Source: an uncultured Saprospiraceae bacterium
GTDB taxonomy: Bacteria > Bacteroidota > Bacteroidia > Chitinophagales > Saprospiraceae
Reading direction: 5' to 3'
DNA length: 64,000 bases
Assembly (NCBI GenBank): GCA_938002665.1
Contig: CALLAE010000040.1
Location: 47,157 to 111,156, forward strand
Of this stretch, positions 27,656 to 36,800 are shown one piece after another. The notes beneath the pieces are model-generated. The model saw nothing but the letters and a program-made list of their open reading frames with translations, was not told the origin of the DNA and searched no databases. Numbering within the stretch: the stretch's first letter is position 1; every line of letters begins with the position of its first letter. A program made the position numbers and the translations under genes.

Positions 27656-28495
27656 TTAGTTATTCAGTATCAATGGCAAACCGCCATCACCACTACCTAC
27701 TATTACAACTTTTGAGTTAGGCGACTGAGCCAGCTCTAGAGTTGCTTCTATACCTTTATCCTGCAAAATCTTATCTGTCAGCGACGCATTCAAAATCTTG
27801 TTGGCGTCTGCTTTGGCTTGTGCCTCTATAATTTTCCGCTCCGCTTCTTTTCTCTCTCTATCCAACTTGAACTCATACTGGAAAGACAGTTGTTCTTCTT
27901 GCAGCTTTTGCTCTATTGCATTCTTTAGCGTAGCCGGCAATTCTACAGATCGTATCAGAACAGCATCTAGATTAAGGTGTTTAGGGATGAGTGCATCTCT
28001 GGTCATTTGATAGATTTCATCTTGTATAGCTTCCCTCTTAGTGGAGTACAACTCCTCAGGAAGATACTTTCCTATGACCTCTCTAGTTGCAGATCTTATC
28101 TCAGGCTTAATTATACCTTGGGCATAATTCTTTCCTACCTCTTTATGCAAGAAACCTACTTTAGACGGTAGTGGATTAAACCTATATGATAATTCTACTT
28201 TGATAGATAGTCCATTCTTAGAGAGCACATCCATATTAGCTGTCTCATCTGTGTATCTGACATCATATTTTTCTAAAGTGTTCCATGGTGCCACTACCTG
28301 AAAACCTTCATCATAGACTTTATCTACTACGACACCTTCGCCTAGTCTTTTAAATAAGACGCCTTTATGACCTGGTGGTATAGTAACAAAGACAGTACTG
28401 GTCAAGATGCTAAAGATCATCATCAGAATGATGAAGAAGATGACATACTTAATCAGGTTTCCTGGGAGATTTAGTTGTGGGGGTTGGTTAGCCAT
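27656..28495 (-). CDS. Prohibitin-type SPFH (Band 7) membrane protein
   Basis: An N-terminal transmembrane helix (about 13-36) precedes the SPFH domain (about 34-200) and a charged alpha-helical coiled-coil tail (about 190-250) with ERKEAERKIIEAQAKADA. This is the prohibitin/HflK-like layout in which oligomers form ring or scaffold assemblies in the inner membrane, often around FtsH-type proteases. No protease gene is near. The length of 279 residues fits. A second SPFH protein, of stomatin type, is at 48864. Confidence 0.88.
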   Translation of the reverse strand: MANQPPQLNLPGNLIKYVIFFIILMMIFSILTSTVFVTIPPGHKGVLFKRLGEGVVVDKVYDEGFQVVAPWNTLEKYDVRYTDETANMDVLSKNGLSIKVELSYRFNPLPSKVGFLHKEVGKNYAQGIIKPEIRSATREVIGKYLPEELYSTKREAIQDEIYQMTRDALIPKHLNLDAVLIRSVELPATLKNAIEQKLQEEQLSFQYEFKLDRERKEAERKIIEAQAKADANKILNASLTDKILQDKGIEATLELAQSPNSKVVIVGSGDGGLPLILNN

Positions 28496-28864
28496 ATTTA
28501 GTTAGTTTAATTTGCTTAATTTTTGAATAGTAATTGAGTTACAATATATATTTTCAGAATCTAGTTTCTGCCTCGCTGGCGGGCTTTCATTTTTGTCTTG
28601 TAACAAAAACGAAATAAAAAATTCAAGACTGTATTCATTTCTTAATGGTTCCAATAATTGATAATCCTGAACAAACGCCAAACTCGTTCAAATGCTTCGC
28701 ATTAGTACTCAAACATGCCATTGTTCTTAACCAGATTTGGAATTATTTCCTCCTAAAATGCACAAGGTCCATACCCTTGCTAAAAAGTAATTATTCTTTA
28801 TGTTCATAAATCTGGTTAGATAACAATTCAAATTACTAAAAAATTCCAGCAGTGCTTGCCTAGC
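28496..28864. other. 369-base intergenic stretch without a gene; possible dispersed repeat
   Basis: No open frame or recognisable RNA is present. It contains an 11-base inverted pair TAACCAGATTT (28728-28738) and AAATCTGGTTA (28808-28818), and a small hairpin TTTTTGT/ACAAAAA (28590-28609). The middle part is less AT-rich than other spacers here and looks like decayed or repeated sequence. I cannot name it. Confidence 0.4.
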
Positions 28865-29860
28865 TTAGCACAAGTCTGGTTTCTCTATCGCTTGGACTAT
28901 ATCATTAGGGTCTATATCTATCATACAACGGAAGTGGCCTTTAGGGCAGCTATCTTTGCCTTGCTTAGTACAGGGTCGACAACTGAGAGATTTGTTCTCT
29001 ATGAGTTTATAGGAATTTTTGGCCAGCTTCCCGTAATATGGAGTATAGCCGAGTATAGGATGTGTACTTCCAAAAACAGCTACTACAGGCACATCTAACG
29101 CTGCTGCGATATGCATCATGCCTGTATCTCCAGCGAGTAATACTTGTGACCTCTGGATAACAAGTGCTGATTGATGGATGGTAAGTTGGCCAGTGAGATT
29201 AATGATAGAATGGGTAAGTCTCGCTTCTACTTCTATTGCTGCTATTCTATCATCTGGACCTCCTATGAGGACTATGTTCTTGTGGTTGCATTGTTCTATT
29301 ACATTTACCAGTTTCTCTGTAGGTATCTGCTTGGTATACCAGGCTGCACCGATAGCAATACAGATATACTTTTCTGGCAAGTCTGCTGGGAGGCTTGTGT
29401 CCAGTGGAATAGTATAGCGGGTGGATGGCTGAGCAACCTTTATGCCTAGGGGGGCTAGTACAGAGAGGAATCGCTCTACTATATGTTGCTCCTGGATAGT
29501 ATGGATACCTAGCTTAGTGAGAAGCCAGTAGCCTATGCGGTCTTTGCTGAAGGTGCAGGTAGTCTTACTGAGGGCAGACTTGACGCGTTTGCTTCTGAGA
29601 TTATTATGGAGATCTATTACCAGGTCAAAGTCTTCTCTTTTGAGCAGAGTAATAACTTCAGCCAATTGTTCTTTTAAAGTCCACACTTTTGTGACGTAGG
29701 CATCTGATTCTACTATTTCAGCGAATGCCGCTTTGACAAGGAAGTGGACTTCATAGTTATTATCTGCAAGTGCTTGGATGACAGGGGTGGTCAGCACAAT
29801 ATCTCCTATGGCATTAAACCTAATAATCAGCGCTTTTTTTCTATCCAACGGTACTGACAA
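28865..29860 (-). CDS. Glycosyltransferase family 9 (heptosyltransferase-like)
   Basis: GT9 enzymes transfer heptose or related sugars onto lipopolysaccharide core at the cytoplasmic face of the inner membrane. The 331-residue protein has the N-terminal LIIRFNAIGDIVLTTPV motif, the mid-region FDLVIDLHNNLRS segment, and the C-terminal nucleotide-sugar site with LAGDTGMMHIAAALDVPVV followed by FGSTHP. The Cys-containing C-terminus (CRPC, C-PKGHFRCM) is common in Bacteroidota members. It stands alone, with no other LPS genes adjacent, so the sugar cannot be assigned. Confidence 0.9.
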   Translation of the reverse strand: MSVPLDRKKALIIRFNAIGDIVLTTPVIQALADNNYEVHFLVKAAFAEIVESDAYVTKVWTLKEQLAEVITLLKREDFDLVIDLHNNLRSKRVKSALSKTTCTFSKDRIGYWLLTKLGIHTIQEQHIVERFLSVLAPLGIKVAQPSTRYTIPLDTSLPADLPEKYICIAIGAAWYTKQIPTEKLVNVIEQCNHKNIVLIGGPDDRIAAIEVEARLTHSIINLTGQLTIHQSALVIQRSQVLLAGDTGMMHIAAALDVPVVAVFGSTHPILGYTPYYGKLAKNSYKLIENKSLSCRPCTKQGKDSCPKGHFRCMIDIDPNDIVQAIEKPDLC

Positions 29861-29873
29861 CTTGTGAGAGAGT

Positions 29874-29903
29874 TATAAAAAAGGCTGCAAAAAATGCAGC
29901 CTT
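29874..29903 (-). terminator. Terminator hairpin after the M4 peptidase gene
   Basis: Arms AAGGCTGCA (29881-29889) and TGCAGCCTT (29895-29903) form a 9-bp stem with a 5-base loop, followed on the minus strand by TTTTTTAT. It lies directly after the stop at 29914 and before the GT9 start. Confidence 0.85.
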
Positions 29904-29913
29904 CTTTTCTATC

Positions 29914-32900
29914 TTATATTTTGATAAATTGCTTGGTTATCAATTTAGTAGTGGATCTGATATTCAGAATATGCGTTCCTTCATTTAACTCTGACACATC
30001 CAGCTTATAATTCTTAAGGTCTCCTTTTGAAACCTTGAAATTCATTATCACTTTTCCTGTAATGTCTAGTACTTCCAATGACAGATCATTTTCTAGAGCA
30101 TCATGAGCTAAGGTGATATCCAAATAATTATCAGCAGGCACAGGTGAGATGGTCATTGCTGCCTCACTAGGCTCCAGTAGCTCCTCTGTATCAGAAAGAT
30201 TTCTTTCTCCGGTAGTAAACCATACTCCCCATCTGAATCCTCCTCCGAGTAGCTCAGTATTAGTATTAGAAGAAATTTTATCCGAATCCAACTCTATAAT
30301 GCCTAGGCCATCTCCTTCTGCTGGATCATCATAATCAAAGATCATAACTTCATCCGTTCTAGAATAATTAGGATAGCCCAGATAAGCGTTTTCTGTTACG
30401 AGGTCCTGATCATTAGATTCTATATTCATGCCTAAGATGACATTGTTAATGTTGCCCGTCGCCGTCTCTTCTATGACATCGAAGGCAATGATGTAAGGAG
30501 AATTTTTAGAATAAGTAGGATTACCGATACTGATATTCTCTGGCAATGCGCCGAATAGTTTTTCTATCTTTTCTGTTATAGGCCAGCCATCAAAATTTGT
30601 GTTCCATACTTCAAGAAAAGCAATATCCCAATACTCTATATCATCATTACCGAGTGCACTACTGACAACATTAAGTGCATCATACATCAAGGTATTTCCA
30701 GTAAGATCAAATTCCATTGCATCAGCATAGACAACATCTCCAGTGTTAACTCCATCAGTAAACGTTGGATTATTCAGTTCAAACTCAACTGATGAATCTG
30801 AAGGTAAATCTATAAGTGTCACCTTATTATCTTCTCCATTCCCTCTTGCTATTTCGAGTAGGGCATATCGGTTACCATCTTTGGATACAACCGCATTTCT
30901 CCATATGGCATCATTGGTGGCAATACTCTCTTCAAAGGTTGGTGGATTAGTATTCCAATCTATATCAATTATATGGACATGGTTATCTGAACCAACAAAA
31001 ACCACTCTTCTTCCATTATCCGTAACACTTGGCTTAGAAATATGATCTGTGGTGGAGAATTCTGCATTAAGGATATTAGTACCCGAGCCCAAGTCAAACA
31101 AATAAAGGTTAGATAATTCTTGGTCCGAAGTCAGCAATAGGTCTACCCCTACATTCACTTCTACATCTTCTTCAAATGTAGATTGAGATGACTCCCCTAT
31201 CCCCACATCTGCAAAAGCCTGCCCTACTTGATTGACCACTGTCTGGCTGTAGAGATCTCTTGCCGCCTGTTCTGTTGCAAAACGCATTTCTTTAAACTTG
31301 GAATTTCTGGTCAGATAAGTTGTCAAGGCTCTATAAAAAACTTTTTCCGCTACTTCCTTTCCTACCTGCTGAGCAAAAAGGTAAAAGGCATAATTAGGTA
31401 TACCACTATTAAGGTGGACTCCTCCGTTATCTTCAGAACCCGTATATCTTTCATTGTAATGACGTGGCTGCCAGCCTCTTCCAAAATCTCCTGTCGCTGC
31501 TCCATTATGTGGATCAGAAATATCTCTTAAGGCTCCACTCGGGTAGGCATTGAGTCTTACCACATCTTCTCCTATTTTCCAGTCTTCTCTATCTATCATC
31601 GCTCCGAAGATATCTGCAAAGGATTCGTTCATCGCCCCTGACTCTCCTTGGTATACTAGTGCTGCGGAATTCTGCACCACACCATGTGACAACTCATGTC
31701 CTGCCACATCCAGTCCTCTGCCCAGTGGAAAGAAAGTGTTATCGCCATTGCCATACCACAGACCGTATTGATTATAAAAAGCTTGACCAAAAGAATTGCC
31801 ATTTTCGTCTGCTATATTTACAAAGGAAACGATAGACTGGCCATTGCCAGACATAGAGTTTCTATTGTGTACATTTCTAAAATAGTCATAAGCTTTCCCA
31901 GCATTATAATGTGCTGATACTCCTTCTGGACTACTGCTGAAAGTATTACTAGTCGAGGCGACTTGTGAGAATTGTATGTTGCCATTGATAGGAGAGTTAT
32001 TGACATCCAAGGTCCATATGGCTCCTACCGGCTCTTCAGGAATCTCTGAGAGTGCAGCATCAAACATAGATCTGCTGGCATCTAATAGAAAAAAGGTATT
32101 ACTGAATTCGAAAGTATTCAGCGTTCTTGTAACCCCAAATAAATCTCTAGCACTCGCCACTGCTGGTCCATCTGGTGGCAGCATTTTCTCAGGACTAGAA
32201 TCCTCTATAAGATTGTGAGCTTCTTGTCTTTCACTATTGTGATGAGAGCATCTACCATCTGCATGATGGTGATGTGCCATGTTACAGATAGTACCCCAAC
32301 TAGCCAATAGCTCTCCTGTTTGGGCATCTACAAAGTATTCATTTCTTTCTGCGATGGTAACATTCACTAAATAATTATAAGCCAAGGTGTAATTACCCTC
32401 ATGATTATAATATACTAGCTCTCCTTCCCACTGTGGTACTGCTTCTAAAAGTCCAGAATCTGCAAAGGGATTCCAGTTCGCTTTATAGTTAGGAATCTTG
32501 GAGATGATAGTTTGCTTGGCTTCATTTTCAGAAATCTTACTTGACTTCTTTACTGGCAACATGGCAGAAGGAATAGCTTTGCCATTTTGCATTTTGATAG
32601 CACCGTCTATCTCATGTAGAATTATCTCACCATCGTATACACGTATACCTTGGTGGAACTGATCCATTTTAATATGTGAGTGACCGAGGTCATCGCTCCA
32701 TTCTGATCTCTTTATGAAAGCATTAGTTTTATTATCAAGTTGCAGCACATCTTGAGTAGCACTAAGCCATTTAGAAACTTTAGCTTCTCGAGAACCGGAT
32801 TTGTCTTGAGCAAGATCTCCCACTATCCACTGAGGTATTCCATTCTCATCTCTAGCCTTTATTTTAAAAGATGTGTTGTAGCCTTCAAATACCTTATCGC

Positions 32901-33090
32901 CCAACTGCGAATAATCAATCTTTACGTCAGACCTTGAAGAAGTCTGGGGAAGTGTCTTAACGGATTCTTTGAGAATCTTTGACTTTGTTCTTTGTGGTGC
33001 ATCAGGTCGGAAGACAGGCTTGTTTTTCTGTTGCGCATCAGCGCTAAAGACTAAAAAACAAACCAAAGTAGAGAGGATAAATCTGAACAT
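29914..33090 (-). CDS. Thermolysin-like M4 metallopeptidase with T9SS sorting domain
   Basis: This is a secreted zinc endopeptidase precursor of 1058 residues. A signal peptide (1-19) is followed by the FTP/PepSY propeptide (about 60-270), a histidine-rich patch (MAHHHHADG) near the junction, and the M4 catalytic domain (about 310-640). Zinc-site residues are His465, Glu466 and His469 in HELSH, and Glu489 in NESFAD. Residues of about 650-970 look like WD40/TolB-type blade repeats, probably a binding module. The final 75 residues (ISPVPADNYLD to KQFIKI) are a type A T9SS sorting domain. It is probably co-transcribed with the lipoprotein gene 37 bases upstream. Confidence 0.93.
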   Translation of the reverse strand: MFRFILSTLVCFLVFSADAQQKNKPVFRPDAPQRTKSKILKESVKTLPQTSSRSDVKIDYSQLGDKVFEGYNTSFKIKARDENGIPQWIVGDLAQDKSGSREAKVSKWLSATQDVLQLDNKTNAFIKRSEWSDDLGHSHIKMDQFHQGIRVYDGEIILHEIDGAIKMQNGKAIPSAMLPVKKSSKISENEAKQTIISKIPNYKANWNPFADSGLLEAVPQWEGELVYYNHEGNYTLAYNYLVNVTIAERNEYFVDAQTGELLASWGTICNMAHHHHADGRCSHHNSERQEAHNLIEDSSPEKMLPPDGPAVASARDLFGVTRTLNTFEFSNTFFLLDASRSMFDAALSEIPEEPVGAIWTLDVNNSPINGNIQFSQVASTSNTFSSSPEGVSAHYNAGKAYDYFRNVHNRNSMSGNGQSIVSFVNIADENGNSFGQAFYNQYGLWYGNGDNTFFPLGRGLDVAGHELSHGVVQNSAALVYQGESGAMNESFADIFGAMIDREDWKIGEDVVRLNAYPSGALRDISDPHNGAATGDFGRGWQPRHYNERYTGSEDNGGVHLNSGIPNYAFYLFAQQVGKEVAEKVFYRALTTYLTRNSKFKEMRFATEQAARDLYSQTVVNQVGQAFADVGIGESSQSTFEEDVEVNVGVDLLLTSDQELSNLYLFDLGSGTNILNAEFSTTDHISKPSVTDNGRRVVFVGSDNHVHIIDIDWNTNPPTFEESIATNDAIWRNAVVSKDGNRYALLEIARGNGEDNKVTLIDLPSDSSVEFELNNPTFTDGVNTGDVVYADAMEFDLTGNTLMYDALNVVSSALGNDDIEYWDIAFLEVWNTNFDGWPITEKIEKLFGALPENISIGNPTYSKNSPYIIAFDVIEETATGNINNVILGMNIESNDQDLVTENAYLGYPNYSRTDEVMIFDYDDPAEGDGLGIIELDSDKISSNTNTELLGGGFRWGVWFTTGERNLSDTEELLEPSEAAMTISPVPADNYLDITLAHDALENDLSLEVLDITGKVIMNFKVSKGDLKNYKLDVSELNEGTHILNIRSTTKLITKQFIKI

Positions 33091-33127
33091 AACTGACTAG
33101 GTATAATGAATAATAGGTTCTATAACT

Positions 33128-33589
33128 TTACTTTACTTCCTTCTTTGCTGGCTTCCTTGGGGCAGCTTTGCCTACAAGGCTCATAAGATTAGAATGAAAA
33201 ACTCTTAGCTCCTTAGACTCACCTGCCTCATATGAGCCCCAAGTGAGTTTGTGAGCAGTGTCTCCATCTTTCATAGTGATGTACTTATACATGTTGCCTG
33301 GACTGTTTATGCTAAGCTGGGATAAGCCTAGCAAATCATAATTCTCAAAGCACTGTGCCACTTTTTCTTTCGAGATTTTTTTGAGTGCTGTCACATTTCC
33401 TTCTAGGTTAGTACCTTCGAAAATTTGACCATTGTCCATAAGCGTATAACCCAAAACCTTTCCAGTGAATCCACCACCACTACCCCAACTAATCGTTCTG
33501 CCTTCATACTCATATGGAGTCAGATAATCTTTCGTCTTACAGTGAGCTAGTAATGAAATGGCTAACAGGAAAATTATTAATCTGGACAT
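33128..33589 (-). CDS. Hypothetical lipoprotein upstream of M4 peptidase
   Basis: The 153-residue protein has a lipoprotein signal (MSRLIIFLLAISLLAHC, Cys17). The mature part starts with TKDYLTPYEYEGRTISWGSGGGFTG and contains a beta-rich core without further cysteines apart from one in ECF-like context (QCFENYD), ending in a basic Lys/Pro tail. I recognise no family. The gene precedes the M4 peptidase gene by 37 bases on the same strand, and no terminator is seen between them; a role linked to that protease is possible but unproven. Confidence 0.72.
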   Translation of the reverse strand: MSRLIIFLLAISLLAHCKTKDYLTPYEYEGRTISWGSGGGFTGKVLGYTLMDNGQIFEGTNLEGNVTALKKISKEKVAQCFENYDLLGLSQLSINSPGNMYKYITMKDGDTAHKLTWGSYEAGESKELRVFHSNLMSLVGKAAPRKPAKKEVK

Positions 33590-33770
33590 CTCGGAATAAT
33601 CTTTAGGAGAAATAAAATAAGAACCCTAAAATATTACAAATACTTATCATATTCTTTGACAGACAGTTAGATGACGGTTTTTCACAAAAAATTAAACCTT
33701 AGGTCCCTGATTTTATAAATTTTCTATGGTAATTGGAAATTATCGTCATTATTAAACCTTGGCAAATACC

Positions 33771-33778
33771 TATATTTG
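33771..33778 (+). promoter_or_regulatory. -7 box upstream of the 1337-residue BNR/MopE gene
   Basis: TATATTTG matches TAnnTTTG exactly and lies 49 bases before ATG 33828. It would sit inside the coding region if the upstream TTG at 33759 were used, which supports the 33828 start. A matching -33 TTG is not visible. Confidence 0.5.
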
Positions 33779-33827
33779 GAAGGCTTTTGTTAAGCTCTCC
33801 TTATTTTTAATTTACACATACCCCTCC

Positions 33828-36800
33828 ATGAAAAAGCTTCTTATCGTTCTATTATTTTTTAGTTATCAATTGTCTTCCCAGATTTATGTAGAATTGGCCC
33901 AAGACACTAGCCTAACTTTTGAAGAAATTGTGACTCAGACGGAGCTTTATTTTGATGATAGAGGACGTGGAAAGCATACAGGCTACAAACAATGGAAACG
34001 ATGGGAGTATTGGACAAGAAGATCACTGGGACCAGAGGATAAAATCATAACCAATACTAAGGCATACAATGAGGTCACTAGATTTGATAAAGAGCATGGT
34101 AATGTTATGAGATCGGCAAATGGCCACTGGGAAGACATGGGTCCTACCTCTGCCACAAATACATCCACCTGGTCATCACACATAGGCAGAATTTCTGCTA
34201 TAGGTCTAGATGAGAATGATGAAAATCACATAATTGTAGGTTCTCCTTCGGGAGGTGTATGGAAAACCTTAGACGAAGGCATAAGCTGGAGCCCTATTTT
34301 TGATAATGAGACTATTATAAATGTGTACTCTCTTGCCATCAGTCATGCCGATAGTGATGTATATCTATGTGGCACTTATGGTCTAGGCGTCATGAAATCT
34401 ACTGATGGTGGATCTAGCTGGACCACGACCTCTGGAATAGGCACTAACACATGGATAAACAGAATAGCGATAGATCCTACAGATGCCAATATAGTCCTTG
34501 CTGTCAACCAATGGGGTGACCTATATAGAAGTACAGATGGTGGTGATAACTGGACCACGATTCTGAATAATATAGAAGACATCTATGATATAGAATACAA
34601 ACCAGGAGACTCTAATATAATCTATGTCTCTTCAGATGGAGAGGTGTATAAATCTACTGATAACGGTGTCAGCTTTACAGCCTTATCGGGTCCCTGGTCT
34701 AACGATCCCATGATGATGGCCGTGACAGCAGATGATCCAGATTACCTCTATGTGCTGAGGGCTGAGTCAGGAGGCTATGGAGCTTTATATCTTTCAGAAG
34801 ATGAAGGGGCTACTTTTTCGACCCAGTCAGACAATAGTAGTGGCAACAATAACATCATGGGATACAACATGAACCAGACTGGAGGTCAAGCGCCTCGAGA
34901 TATGGACGTAGTAGTTAACCCTAATGATAAAACAGAGGTACACGTTGCTGGAGTCATGACCTTCAAGTCGACGAATTCTGGAGCTACATGGAGTCAAACC
35001 ACACATTGGGTTATCTCTAATCCACTACCATTTATTCATGCAGATTGTGATCTGATGTTCTATCAGGGAAGTAAAATATACTTTGGAACTGATGGTGGTA
35101 TCTTCATCTCACCTGATGGTGGAACGACCTTTGACGATAAAACTAGTGGGCTGGGCATAAGACAATTTTACAGAATCGGTGTTTCTGAAACAGATGTAGA
35201 TAGAGTATCTGGTGGTTCTCAAGATAATGGAACAGGTACGGTAGAAGCAGGAGCTTGGATAGACTGGGTAGGTGCTGATGGAATGGAAACCTTCATCGCC
35301 AAGCATGACGAAGATATCCAATATGCTTCTATACAATTTGGTAGTCTTTACAAAACCGTTAACGGTGGTAATTCATTAACTGGTATTAATAATACACCTG
35401 GCTCAGGAGATTGGGTGACACCTTTAGAAGAAGATCCCATTGTCAATAATACACTGTATCAAGGTAAAGCTCAGCTATACAAAAGCAGCAATGGAGGTAG
35501 CTCCTGGACAACGATCTCCAGCTTTAGCCCTTCTAACAGTAACGATGTCAATCTAGTGGAAGTTACCGTCGCCCCTACAGACAATGATGTCATTTTTGCT
35601 GCATACCGACACCAGATTTTTAGAACTACGAATGGAGGTACAAGCTGGATTGATGTCTCTCCTACCCATTCTTTCTCTAATGTCAACTATATAAATATTC
35701 ACCCTACTAATAGTCAAAAGGTGCTTATCGTTCTTTCAGGCACGACTCAAAAAGTGATGGAAAGTACAGACCAAGGAGTAACCTGGACTGATATAACAGC
35801 TAGTCTGCCTAGTGTAGGTGCTGAGTGCGCCATCTACGAAGGTGGTTCCGCAAATGGAATTTATGTAAGTATGAATCCTGGTGTCTATTACATGAGTGAC
35901 AATACAGCATCCTGGGAAACATATGAATTATCCCTTCCCAATGTAAGAGTTGCTGAACTCGAAATAAGAAATGATTTCATCTATGCTGCAACTTATGGGA
36001 GGGGTTTATGGAAAAATGACTTGGTTTCAAATGCCTCTTGTAACATTAACTCCATAACGGATCTGGGTGCTACTCAATGTACTACATCAGGTGGAGGTTC
36101 TTACACTAGAAACCTAGAAATAAATTACTCCAGTGCACCAGCTACAGGTACACTTGTTGTGAATGGATTTTCCTTTGGCATAACTGGAAGCCCGCAAGTA
36201 ATTTCACTCGAAGATCAACCACTAAATGGGGCGACTATAGATGTCACTGCAACCTTTAGTGATGATACTAATTGTACAGCCACGGAACTGGCATTGTATA
36301 CTAACCCCACTGGTTGTCCTTGTAGCATCTCATCAGCTCGAGAACTGCTGGTTAGTTGCAATGGAAATGGCACAGGGACAGTTTCTGATGATACCTTTAC
36401 TTTTTCTATTGACCCAGTAGGAAATAATACTGGCACCACATATTCAGTCACTGGCGATGTTTCTGCTTCTAACCTTAGTTATGGAGCAGTACATACTTTC
36501 GATAATGGAGGAGCAGGATATCTTGTTAGCGATGGCAATATCAACTTTGACATAATAGATGATGTGGACCCTAGCTGTACATTGACTGGTGTACAATTAG
36601 TGGCTCCTAGCACTTGTTCTGAAAATTATACATGTGCAGATGCTCTTACTATAACTGGTCCAGGCATCTATACGGCTATAGGCCCTGACCAAGGTAATGG
36701 AGGAAGTAATGCAGGAAGACAGGCTAATTGGTTCGTATATATAGCTCCTTCAGATGGCTTCCTTACTGTACATTCTTGTGAGATGGAAGTAGATACTAGA

